The position numbers and the translations under genes were made by a program. Under the pieces are notes generated by a model. It was not told the DNA's origin. It was given only the letters and a program-made list of their open reading frames with translations, and made no database searches. Of a DNA stretch of 14,213 nt, positions 1 to 6,566 are shown one piece after another. Within the stretch, counting starts at the first letter, position 1, and each line of letters starts with the position of its first letter. The DNA is from CF-161 sp035638495 (GTDB lineage Bacteria > Chloroflexota > Dormibacteria > Dormibacterales > Dormibacteraceae). The DNA lies in contig DASQZW010000117.1 of NCBI GenBank assembly GCA_035638495.1, forward strand, positions 1 to 14,213, in the 5' to 3' direction.

Positions 1-1376
1 TCGCGATCCTGGCCGTGGGGCTGATCGTCCTCTGGCCCTCGTACGTGACTGTCGCCATCGCGATGGGGGTGGTCGCGATCATGGTGCTGGCCCTCTGGTT
101 CCCGGTGCTCAACGGGATGACCGTGGCGGACCTGGTGCCGCCGATGCTCTCGTACGTGCGCGACTCGGTGACCGGCCGCCGCGACTGGCGCTCGCCCGCT
201 CCGTTCGAGGGCGTCAGGGACCGGATGCAGGTGCTGGGCCGCGTGCCGCCGCCGCTCGACCGGGCCGGGATCCGGCTGCTCGGCGGCCGCGACCTGGGCA
301 TCATCGAGGACACCAGGCGCCAGACCTGGACGGGGCTCCTGCGGATCAGCGGCCAGGCGTTCGACCTGCTGACGGCCGAGCACCAGGAGGCGCTCGCGAA
401 CGGCTGGATGACGCTGCTCGCCGACTACTGCCGGACGGGAGACTACGTGACGCGGCTGCAGTGGGTGACGCGCTCGGTCCCGGACGGCGGCGAGGCCCAC
501 GTGGCGTGGCTGAAGTCGTCCGGTGCGAAGGTGGACGACGAGTACCAGGAGCTGCTGGACCAGCACTCCACGGACACGATGCGACACGAGTTCTACATGG
601 CCGTCACGATCTCGCTGCGCCGCGCGGCCGACGCCGTCCGCGGCGCCTGGAACGTGCAGATGGCGCGCGAGCGGGTGCTGTTCGACACGCTGTCGGACCT
701 GGCGGACAAGCTGAGCAGTACCGGCGTCAGCGTGGACGGCTACCTCGGGGCGTCCGACCTCACCGCCGTCATCCGGCGCGGCTACGTCCCCGACACGACC
801 GACCGCCACACCAACGAGGGTCTCCAGCTCAAGCCGGAGCAGGCCTGGCCGACCGCGATCGAGGCGGAGTGGGACTACGTGCGGGCCGACGACGCCTACC
901 ACGCGGTCTACTGGGTCGACGAGTACCCGCGGATCGACGTCGGGCTCGGCTTCCTGACCCCGCTCCTGGCCGCGACGGGCGTGCGACGCACGGTGTCGAT
1001 GATCCTGCAGCCGATGGACCTCGCGACGTCACAGCGCCAGGCCGAGGCCTCGCTGACCGCCCAGCTCGCGGCCGAGAAGGAGCGCAAGGCCCGCGGGTTC
1101 CTCTCCACCGCCGCGCAGCAGGCCGAGCTGGCGGCGACGGCACGCCGGGAGCAGGAGATCGCCGTCGGCTACGGCGAGTACCAGTTCGCGACGTTCCTGG
1201 TCGTGTCGTCGTTCTGGCAGGGCCACCTGGCCCGCGACTGCGCCCGGGTGGAGGCGCTGGCCCGCCGCTCCAAGCTCCAGATCGTCCGGATGTACGGCCA
1301 GCAGGCGGCCGGCCTCGCATTCTCGCTGCCGATCGGCCTCGGGCTCAAGGACCGGAGCCGGATCGGTGCTCTCTGA
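1..1376 (+). CDS. SCO6880-family conjugation-associated membrane protein, 5' partial
   Basis: The reading frame is open to the left edge, so the true start lies outside; the first visible start codon is GTG at 15. The visible 453 residues begin with hydrophobic membrane segments (about residues 1-35), followed by a large soluble domain. The pattern AYHAVYWVDEYPRIDV, then a GVRRTVSMILQP block, a long charged Ala/Glu helix (about 345-385) and a C-terminal YGQQ...LPIGLGL motif match what I recall of the SCO6880 family of actinobacterial conjugative elements. These proteins sit in the membrane next to a VirB4/TraC-like ATPase and are thought to be part of the mating-channel scaffold. The gene overlaps the ATPase gene by 11 nt, as expected for a co-translated secretion module. 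The exact biochemical role of the family is unknown to me. Confidence 0.82.
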   Translation, partial: AILAVGLIVLWPSYVTVAIAMGVVAIMVLALWFPVLNGMTVADLVPPMLSYVRDSVTGRRDWRSPAPFEGVRDRMQVLGRVPPPLDRAGIRLLGGRDLGIIEDTRRQTWTGLLRISGQAFDLLTAEHQEALANGWMTLLADYCRTGDYVTRLQWVTRSVPDGGEAHVAWLKSSGAKVDDEYQELLDQHSTDTMRHEFYMAVTISLRRAADAVRGAWNVQMARERVLFDTLSDLADKLSSTGVSVDGYLGASDLTAVIRRGYVPDTTDRHTNEGLQLKPEQAWPTAIEAEWDYVRADDAYHAVYWVDEYPRIDVGLGFLTPLLAATGVRRTVSMILQPMDLATSQRQAEASLTAQLAAEKERKARGFLSTAAQQAELAATARREQEIAVGYGEYQFATFLVVSSFWQGHLARDCARVEALARRSKLQIVRMYGQQAAGLAFSLPIGLGLKDRSRIGAL

Positions 1377-2634
1377 CCTGCCCGAGATCAGCCGCCCGCA
1401 TCGCGAGACGGTCCGCGTCCTCGCGGCCACCTACCCGTTCGTCCAGGACCCGGGCCTGGGCTCGGCGGGCATCTACATCGGTACGACGCCGCACGGCGGC
1501 GGCTTCTACTTCGACCCGTACGAGCTGTACCGCCAGCAGGTGCTGACGCACCCGGCGCTGCTGGTCATCGGCGACATGGGCAGCGGCAAGAGCAGCCTGG
1601 TCAAGACCTACCTCCGGCGCTCGCGCGCGCTCTTCGGACGGGGCATCTGGTGCCTGGACCCGAAGGGCGAGAACGGGCCGCTCATGCAGAGCATGGGCGC
1701 GACCTCGGTCAAGCTCGGGCGCGGCCTGTCCATGCGGATCAACCCGCTGGAGTTCGTCGCGGGCGAGGGCGGCCTGATGGAGGGTGCCCAGGTGACGCTG
1801 CTCAGCGGGCTGCTGCAGTGGATCATCCGCCGCCCGCTGACCGTGGAAGAGCAGCAGATCCTGCTGGAGACGTGGCAGGACGTGGCCCGCGCCTCGGACC
1901 GGGCGCCCGACCTGCCGTCGATGCTGCGGTACCTCAGTGCGCCCCAGGCGGAGCTGGGACGGCTGCTCGGGTACCAGTCGGACGCGAAGTTCGCGGAGGA
2001 CTGCCGGCCGCTGGCGCTGGGCATGCGCGCGCTGCTGACCGGGCCGCTGGCCGGCATCTGCGACGGGCCGACCTCGCCCGAGCTGCGGGACATGCAGGAC
2101 GTCGTGAACGTCGACCTGTCGATGGTGCTGAACACGCCGGCGTTCGAGCCGGTGCTGCGATGCGCGTCGGCGTGGTCGGCCGCGCTGATCTCGCACGTGG
2201 CGGGCCACCAGCAGCTCATCTTCCACGTCGAGGAGGCGTGGGCGGTGCTGCAGGACCTGGACCTGGTCCGCAGGCTGCAGGCCCAGATGCGGCTCGCGCG
2301 GGCCACGGGCGTGCAGACGATCCTGGTCATGCATCACCTGTCCGACCTGCGCCGGATGGCGGACGAGGGCACCGAGCTGCACAAGAGCGCCGAGCAGATG
2401 CTGACGCTCACGCAGACGCAGGTGATCTACCGGCAGTCGACGTCCGACACCAACGACCTGAAGCAGCTGCTCGGCCTCAACTCCACGGAGGTCGAGCGCA
2501 TCCTGCACCTGCGCGTGGGCGAGGCCCTGTGGCGCGTCAACGGCCGGAGCTTCGTGGTCCAGCACCGCGTGGCGCCGGGTGAGTGGGACCTGATCCGCAC
2601 CGATGCCGCGATGACGGCGAGCACCGCTGGTTGA
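1366..2634 (+). CDS. VirB4/TraC-like conjugal transfer ATPase
   Basis: This 422-residue cytoplasmic P-loop ATPase should power assembly of, or substrate transfer through, a type IV secretion (conjugation) channel. The Walker A motif GDMGSGKS is at residues 69-76, followed by a WCLDPKGE strand (95-102) typical of VirB4/TraC/HerA-like ATPases. A Walker B-like strand LIFHVEEAW (284-292) carries the Glu pair, though the usual Asp before it is replaced. A conserved LVMHHLSDL segment (320-328) resembles the arginine-finger/motif region of this class. The start is GTG at 1366, inside the end of the SCO6880-family gene; the stop at 2634 overlaps the TTG start of the CHAP gene. At 422 residues it lacks the long N-terminal domain of classical VirB4 (about 800 residues), which is usual for the actinobacterial ATPase paired with SCO6880. 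Confidence 0.87.
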   Translation: MLSDLPEISRPHRETVRVLAATYPFVQDPGLGSAGIYIGTTPHGGGFYFDPYELYRQQVLTHPALLVIGDMGSGKSSLVKTYLRRSRALFGRGIWCLDPKGENGPLMQSMGATSVKLGRGLSMRINPLEFVAGEGGLMEGAQVTLLSGLLQWIIRRPLTVEEQQILLETWQDVARASDRAPDLPSMLRYLSAPQAELGRLLGYQSDAKFAEDCRPLALGMRALLTGPLAGICDGPTSPELRDMQDVVNVDLSMVLNTPAFEPVLRCASAWSAALISHVAGHQQLIFHVEEAWAVLQDLDLVRRLQAQMRLARATGVQTILVMHHLSDLRRMADEGTELHKSAEQMLTLTQTQVIYRQSTSDTNDLKQLLGLNSTEVERILHLRVGEALWRVNGRSFVVQHRVAPGEWDLIRTDAAMTASTAG

Positions 2635-3251
2635 GACTCCTGCCCGTCGCGCTGGGCGCGATCGCGGTCCTGCTGCTGCTGCTGATGGCGCCGTTCGCCA
2701 TGTACGTCGCCGCGCTCACGTTGACGCCCGCGGCGGTGCAGGCGCAGGCCGCGCCATTCGACGCCGCGTTCTCCAGCCCGGTCACGCCCCCCAAGGGCGG
2801 CCAGACCCCGGGCAGCTCGGCGGGACCGCTCGCGGTGAAGCTGCCGCAGCCGCCGCACCGACCGTGGGCCACGATCCAGATCCCGGTGGAGGCGCTGTTC
2901 GCGAAGACGCCGCCGGGAGGGTTCGACGTGGGCGGGCTGCCGTACGGGCAGTGCACCTGGTACGTGGCCTACGAGCGGGGCATCGTGGCCCACGAGAACG
3001 GCGAGGGCTGGGTCAGGAACCTGGCAGCGCGCGGGTTCATCACGAGCGGCCGGCCGTCGGTGGGCGCCATCCTGTCGTGGCGCGCGTACGCGCCGGGCTA
3101 CGCCGTGTACGGCCACGTTGCGCTGGTCGTCGACGTCGACCCGGACGGCAAGGGGTTCACGGTGGCCGAGGCCAACGTGCTCGGCGAGGGCCTGGCGGAC
3201 GTCCGCTGGGTGCCGCTGAGCGACCCGGGCATCGTGGGCTTCGTCCCCTGA
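2631..3251 (+). CDS. Membrane-anchored CHAP-domain peptidoglycan hydrolase of the conjugation module
   Basis: The protein has 206 residues from the TTG at 2631. A strongly hydrophobic segment (residues 4-28) anchors or exports it, a Pro/Ala-rich linker (about 35-80) follows, and a CHAP domain fills about 95-206. Cys108 in YGQCTWY, His162 in YGHVALVVDV and Glu180/Asn182 in AEANVLG fit the CHAP Cys-His-Asn/Glu catalytic set. CHAP enzymes cleave peptidoglycan as amidases or endopeptidases; in a conjugation cluster this fits the VirB1-like job of opening the wall for the channel. I chose TTG 2631 because it shares a TTGA overlap with the stop of the ATPase gene and places the hydrophobic segment at the N-terminus. 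The in-frame GTG at 2583 would add 16 charged residues and overlap the ATPase by 52 nt. It is the last gene of the module; the chromosomal-type deoC operon follows. Confidence 0.85.
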   Translation: MRLLPVALGAIAVLLLLLMAPFAMYVAALTLTPAAVQAQAAPFDAAFSSPVTPPKGGQTPGSSAGPLAVKLPQPPHRPWATIQIPVEALFAKTPPGGFDVGGLPYGQCTWYVAYERGIVAHENGEGWVRNLAARGFITSGRPSVGAILSWRAYAPGYAVYGHVALVVDVDPDGKGFTVAEANVLGEGLADVRWVPLSDPGIVGFVP

Positions 3252-3263
3252 GACAATGACGGT

Positions 3264-3312
3264 CCCTCCCCCGCTCGCGGGGGAGGTGGCCGCCCCAGCG
3301 GCAGGAGGGGGG
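3264..3312. repeat. GC-rich palindromic intergenic repeat (REP-like double hairpin)
   Basis: Perfect 10-bp arms CCTCCCCCGC (3265-3274) and GCGGGGGAGG (3277-3286) are followed by a second stem GCCGC/GCGGC (3289-3293/3298-3302, loop CCCA) and by GGAGGGGGG (3304-3312), which could pair alternatively with the first left arm. There is no T-run after either stem, so it is not a classical intrinsic terminator, although it lies right after the stop at 3251. I recall the same architecture as a widespread intergenic repeat in GC-rich genomes. Confidence 0.7.
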
Positions 3313-3324
3313 CCCGTTTGCGCA

Positions 3325-3330
3325 CATAAT
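3325..3330 (+). promoter_or_regulatory. -10 box of a leaderless deoC promoter
   Basis: CATAAT at 3325-3330 sits exactly 6 nt before the ATG at 3337, so transcription should start at or within a base of the A of the ATG. No Shine-Dalgarno sequence is placed for this ATG: the nearest purine run (3303-3312) is about 24 nt upstream. No good -35 hexamer is visible. This arrangement is typical of leaderless mRNAs in actinobacteria. Confidence 0.6.
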
Positions 3331-3336
3331 CAGCTC

Positions 3337-4254
3337 ATGGCCACGTCGCTTGCGCACCTCGGGTCGCTCATGCGCGGGGTGCGCTCCGTGGACCAGGTCG
3401 GCGTCGAGGAGCGGGCGGCGGCGCTGGCGAAGCGCTCGATCAAGAAGGACTCCAAGCTCTGGGCCCTGGACCTCGCGATCCGCTGCATGGACCTGACCAC
3501 CCTCGAGGGCGCCGACACGCCCGGGAAGGTGTCCGCCCTCTGCGCCAAGGCGCTCCGGCCCAAGCCCGGCGACGCCACCGTCCCGCCGGTCGCCGCGGTC
3601 TGCATCTACCCCGCGCTGGTGCCCGTCGCGGCGGCGCGGGTGCGGGGCACCGGCGTCCGGGTCGCCAGCGTGGCAACGGCGTTCCCGTCCGGCCAGACCT
3701 TCACCGACGTCAAGCTCGCCGAGACCGGCGAGGCCGTCGCGGCCGGGGCCGACGAGGTGGACATGGTCATCGACCGGGGCGCGTTCCTGGCCGGCGACCA
3801 CGAGAAGGTCTACGACGAGATCGGCGCGGTCAAGGAGGCCGCCGGCGCCGCCCGCCTCAAGGTCATCCTCGAGACCGCGGAGCTGGGCACGTACGACAGC
3901 GTGCGCCGGGCCAGCATCCTCGCGATGGCGGCCGGCGCCGATTTCATCAAGACGTCGACCGGCAAGGTCCAGCCGGCCGCGACGCTGCCGGTCGCGCTCG
4001 TGATGATGGAGGCGATCCGCGACTTCCACCGCGAGACCGGCCGGGCCGTGGGCTTCAAGCCGGCCGGCGGGATGCGGACCTCGAAGCAGGCGATCGCCTA
4101 CCTGGTCCTGCTGTGGGAGACGCTCGGCCAGGAGTGGATGACGCCGGACCGCTTCCGGCTCGGCGCCTCCAGCCTGCTCAACGACGTGCTGATGCAGATC
4201 GATAAGGAGCGCACCGGCGCGTACCAGTCCGAGGACTACTTCACGAAGGACTAG
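3337..4254 (+). CDS. deoC: Deoxyribose-phosphate aldolase
   Basis: DeoC is a class I aldolase of the cytoplasm that splits 2-deoxy-D-ribose 5-phosphate into glyceraldehyde 3-phosphate and acetaldehyde in deoxynucleoside breakdown. From ATG 3337 it has 305 residues. The Schiff-base lysine is Lys205 in DFIKTSTGK; the second essential lysine is Lys241 in GFKPAGG; Asp52 in CMDLTTL and Asp142 in DEVDMVID fit the proton-relay positions. It is about 45 residues longer than E. coli DeoC, mainly through an N-terminal extension (1-45) and a C-terminal tail with EDYFTKD, both of which I recall in actinobacterial and metazoan DeoC. An upstream in-frame start at 3256 would translate the palindromic repeat and is rejected; ATG 3337 has a leaderless promoter signal. 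Two aldehyde dehydrogenase genes follow 8 nt downstream. Confidence 0.96.
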   Translation: MATSLAHLGSLMRGVRSVDQVGVEERAAALAKRSIKKDSKLWALDLAIRCMDLTTLEGADTPGKVSALCAKALRPKPGDATVPPVAAVCIYPALVPVAAARVRGTGVRVASVATAFPSGQTFTDVKLAETGEAVAAGADEVDMVIDRGAFLAGDHEKVYDEIGAVKEAAGAARLKVILETAELGTYDSVRRASILAMAAGADFIKTSTGKVQPAATLPVALVMMEAIRDFHRETGRAVGFKPAGGMRTSKQAIAYLVLLWETLGQEWMTPDRFRLGASSLLNDVLMQIDKERTGAYQSEDYFTKD

Positions 4255-4262
4255 CCCAGCTG

Positions 4263-5735
4263 ATGGCAATCGCCAAGCGCACGGACCTGGGCGCGCCCGC
4301 ACCGTTCGAGTACGCGCCCGCGCCCGAGGCCACCGACCACGTCACCATCGCCCCGAAGTACGACCTGTTCATCGGCGGCAGGTTCGTCCGCGCCCACTCC
4401 CGCCGGCGCTTCCCGACGGTCAACCCGGCGACCGAGGAGGTGCTGTCCGAGGTCGCGGAGGCGGACGAGGCGGACGTCGACCGCGCCGTCACGGCGGCCG
4501 GCGACGCCTTTCGCACCTGGTCCGGCCTGCCCGCCGCCCGCCGCGCCCGCTACGTGTTCCGGCTCTCGCGCCTGATCCAGGAGCGCGCCCGGGAGCTCGC
4601 CGTCGTCGAGACCATGGACGGCGGCAAGCCGATCAAGGAGTCGCGCGACGTCGACGTGCCGCTGGCGGCCGCCCACTTCTTCTACTACGCGGGCTGGGCC
4701 GACAAGCTGGAGTGGGCGTTTCCGAACCGCCGCCCGCGGCCGCTCGGCGTCGCCGGCCAGGTGATCCCGTGGAACTTCCCGCTCCTGATGCTGGCCTGGA
4801 AGGTCGCCCCCGCGCTCGCCGCCGGCAACACCGTGGTGCTCAAGCCGGCCGAGACCACGCCGCTCACCGCGATGCTGTTCGCGGACATCTGCCAGCAGGC
4901 CGAGCTCCCGCCCGGGGTGGTCAACATCGTCACCGGCGCCGGCGCGACGGGCGCCCTGGTCACCGGCCATCCGGCCGTCCGCAAGGTCGCGTTCACCGGC
5001 TCGACTGAGGTGGGCAAGCTCATCCAGCGCCGGGTGGCCGGCACGGGCAAGCGGCTGACGCTCGAGCTCGGCGGCAAGGCGGCCAACGTCGTGTTCGACG
5101 ACGCGCCGCTGGACCAGGCGGTCGAGGGCATCGTCAACGGCATCTACTTCAACCAGGGCCACGTCTGCTGCGCCGGGAGCCGGCTGCTCGTGCAGGAGTC
5201 GATCGTGGGCCCGCTGCTGGAGAAGCTGAAGCAGCGGCTGGGCACGCTCCGCCTGGGCGACCCGCTCGACAAGAACACCGACGTGGGCGCCATCAACTCG
5301 CCGCAGCAGCTGCGCAAGATCGAGGGGCTGGTCAACTCGGGCGTCGAGGAGGGCGCCGAGCTGTTCCAGCCCGCGTGCCGGCTGCCGGAGCGCGGCTACT
5401 GGTTTCCGCCCACGCTGTTTACCAACGTGGCGCAGTCCAGCCGGATCGCCCGGGAGGAGATATTCGGCCCGGTCCTGTCCGTCCTCACGTTCCGCACGCC
5501 CGACGAGGCGGTGGAGAAGGCGAACAACACGCCGTACGGCCTGGCGGCAGGGGTCTGGACCGAGAAGGGCTCGCGGATCCTGTGGATGTCGGAGCGCATG
5601 CGCGCGGGCGTCGTCTGGGCCAACACGTACAACCGGTTCGACCCGACCTCGCCGTTCGGGGGCTACAAGGAGTCCGGATTCGGCCGCGAGGGCGGGCTGC
5701 AGGGCCTGCTGCCCTACGTCGAGCTGGCGCGGTGA
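4263..5735 (+). CDS. NAD-dependent aldehyde dehydrogenase, partner of DeoC
   Basis: A complete 490-residue ALDH-superfamily enzyme that oxidises an aldehyde with NAD(P)+; next to deoC the natural substrate is the acetaldehyde released by DeoC. The oxyanion-hole Asn is Asn171 in PWNFPLLM; Lys194 lies in LKPAETTP; the nucleotide-binding turn is FTGSTEVG (244-251); the general base is Glu268 in LELGG; the nucleophile is Cys302 in GHVCCAGSR; Glu399 lies in EEIFGPV. The usual Gln before the Cys motif (GQ) is His300 here. The ATG at 4263 follows deoC by 8 nt, and AAGGA at 4246-4250, inside the end of deoC, can serve as ribosome binding site. The stop overlaps the GTG of the next gene by 4 nt, suggesting coupled translation and possibly a physical complex. 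Confidence 0.95.
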   Translation: MAIAKRTDLGAPAPFEYAPAPEATDHVTIAPKYDLFIGGRFVRAHSRRRFPTVNPATEEVLSEVAEADEADVDRAVTAAGDAFRTWSGLPAARRARYVFRLSRLIQERARELAVVETMDGGKPIKESRDVDVPLAAAHFFYYAGWADKLEWAFPNRRPRPLGVAGQVIPWNFPLLMLAWKVAPALAAGNTVVLKPAETTPLTAMLFADICQQAELPPGVVNIVTGAGATGALVTGHPAVRKVAFTGSTEVGKLIQRRVAGTGKRLTLELGGKAANVVFDDAPLDQAVEGIVNGIYFNQGHVCCAGSRLLVQESIVGPLLEKLKQRLGTLRLGDPLDKNTDVGAINSPQQLRKIEGLVNSGVEEGAELFQPACRLPERGYWFPPTLFTNVAQSSRIAREEIFGPVLSVLTFRTPDEAVEKANNTPYGLAAGVWTEKGSRILWMSERMRAGVVWANTYNRFDPTSPFGGYKESGFGREGGLQGLLPYVELAR

Positions 5736-6547
5736 CCGAGCGGCTGGACGTCCGCAAGACGTACAAGCTCTACGCGGGAGGCGAGTTCGTGCGCTCCGAG
5801 TCCGGCCGCTCCTATCGCGCCGAGGACGCCAACGTGCCCCGCGCCTCGCGCAAGGACCTGCGGGACGCGGTGCGCGCCGCACGGGTCGCGTTTCCGGGCT
5901 GGTCCCGCCGCACGGCAATGAACCGCGGCCAGGTGCTCTACCGCATCGCCGAGATGCTGGACGGCCGCCGGGCACAGTTCGCGGCGCTGCTGGGCGGGGG
6001 CCGGCCCGCCGGCCGCGAGGTGGACGCCGCAGTCGACACGCTCGTCTGGCACGCCGGGCTGACCGACAAGCTGGCCCAGCTGCTCGGAACGGTCAACCCG
6101 GTGGCCGGCCCCTACTTCAACTTCACAGTGCCGGAACCGACCGGTGTCGTGGGCGTGGTCGCGCCGGACGAGCCGCCGCTGCTCGGCCTGGTCCGCGGGC
6201 TGGCGCCGGTCCTGTGCGGCGGCTCCACGGCGGTCGCCCTCGCCTCGGGGCCGCGCCCGCTCGCCGCGCTCTGCCTGGGCGAGGTGCTGGCGACGAGCGA
6301 CGTGCCCGCCGGTGTGGTGAACCTGCTCACAGGCCACCGCACGGAGCTGCTGCCGTGGCTGGCCGCCCACATGGACGTGAACGCGATCGACGCCGCCGGC
6401 TGCTCGCCCGATGAGCTGGCCGCCGTCGAGGAGGCGGCGGCGGCCAACGTCAAGCGCATCGTGCTGCCCGAGGACGGCGAGCTCGGCCCCTGGCGGGCGG
6501 CCGCCTTCATGGAGCTGAAGACCATCTGGCACCCGGTCGGGGTCTGA
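5732..6547 (+). CDS. Half-length, catalytically incomplete aldehyde dehydrogenase homologue (split ALDH16-like second domain)
   Basis: The protein has 271 residues from the GTG at 5732, which overlaps the previous stop as GTGA. Residues 12-200 align by eye with the N-terminal half of ALDHs (YAGGEFVRSESGR, helix VRAARVAFPGW, TGVVGVVAP, PAGVVNLLTG). However, PWN is replaced by PDE (145-147), KPAE by ASGP, and FTGST by a diverged AIDAAGC. The whole catalytic domain with the Cys and Glu is absent. It ends in FMELKTIWHPVG (259-270), a C-terminus I recall in other actinobacterial deoC-linked truncated ALDHs, so the shortness is probably native and not decay. Frame and codon use stay intact throughout. 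It is likely a non-catalytic partner of the full ALDH, equivalent to the second domain of ALDH16 fusion enzymes. An independent activity is unlikely. Confidence 0.85.
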   Translation: MTERLDVRKTYKLYAGGEFVRSESGRSYRAEDANVPRASRKDLRDAVRAARVAFPGWSRRTAMNRGQVLYRIAEMLDGRRAQFAALLGGGRPAGREVDAAVDTLVWHAGLTDKLAQLLGTVNPVAGPYFNFTVPEPTGVVGVVAPDEPPLLGLVRGLAPVLCGGSTAVALASGPRPLAALCLGEVLATSDVPAGVVNLLTGHRTELLPWLAAHMDVNAIDAAGCSPDELAAVEEAAAANVKRIVLPEDGELGPWRAAAFMELKTIWHPVGV

Positions 6548-6555
6548 CCCGGACC
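6535..6555. terminator. Possible bidirectional terminator between convergent genes
   Basis: Inverted repeat GGTCGGGGTC / GACCCGGACC (6535-6544 and 6546-6555, one mismatch) spans the stop codon of the truncated ALDH gene; the convergent regulator gene ends 19 nt further on. No T-run flanks it, so intrinsic termination would be weak, and the site is a guess from position and symmetry. Confidence 0.35.
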
Positions 6556-6566
6556 GCCGCGGCGCG

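Noticed and set aside
1345..2565. 406-codon open frame on the - strand
   Set aside because: Antisense to the conjugation ATPase, whose Walker motifs fix the true frame.
3264..3312. Intrinsic terminator of the conjugation module
   Set aside because: The hairpin is strong but no T-run follows on either strand and a second stem plus G-tract fits a repeat family better.
3256..3336. N-terminal extension of deoC from 3256
   Set aside because: It would translate the palindromic repeat into a Pro/Gly-rich stretch absent from DeoC; ATG 3337 has the leaderless promoter signal.
4251..5975. 574-codon open frame on the - strand
   Set aside because: Antisense shadow of the aldehyde dehydrogenase genes, without any recognisable domain.
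5732..6547. Truncated aldehyde dehydrogenase as a pseudogene
   Set aside because: The frame is intact, coupled by a 4-nt overlap, and the short protein has its own conserved-looking C-terminus (ELKTIWHPVG), so a functional non-catalytic protein is more likely than decay.
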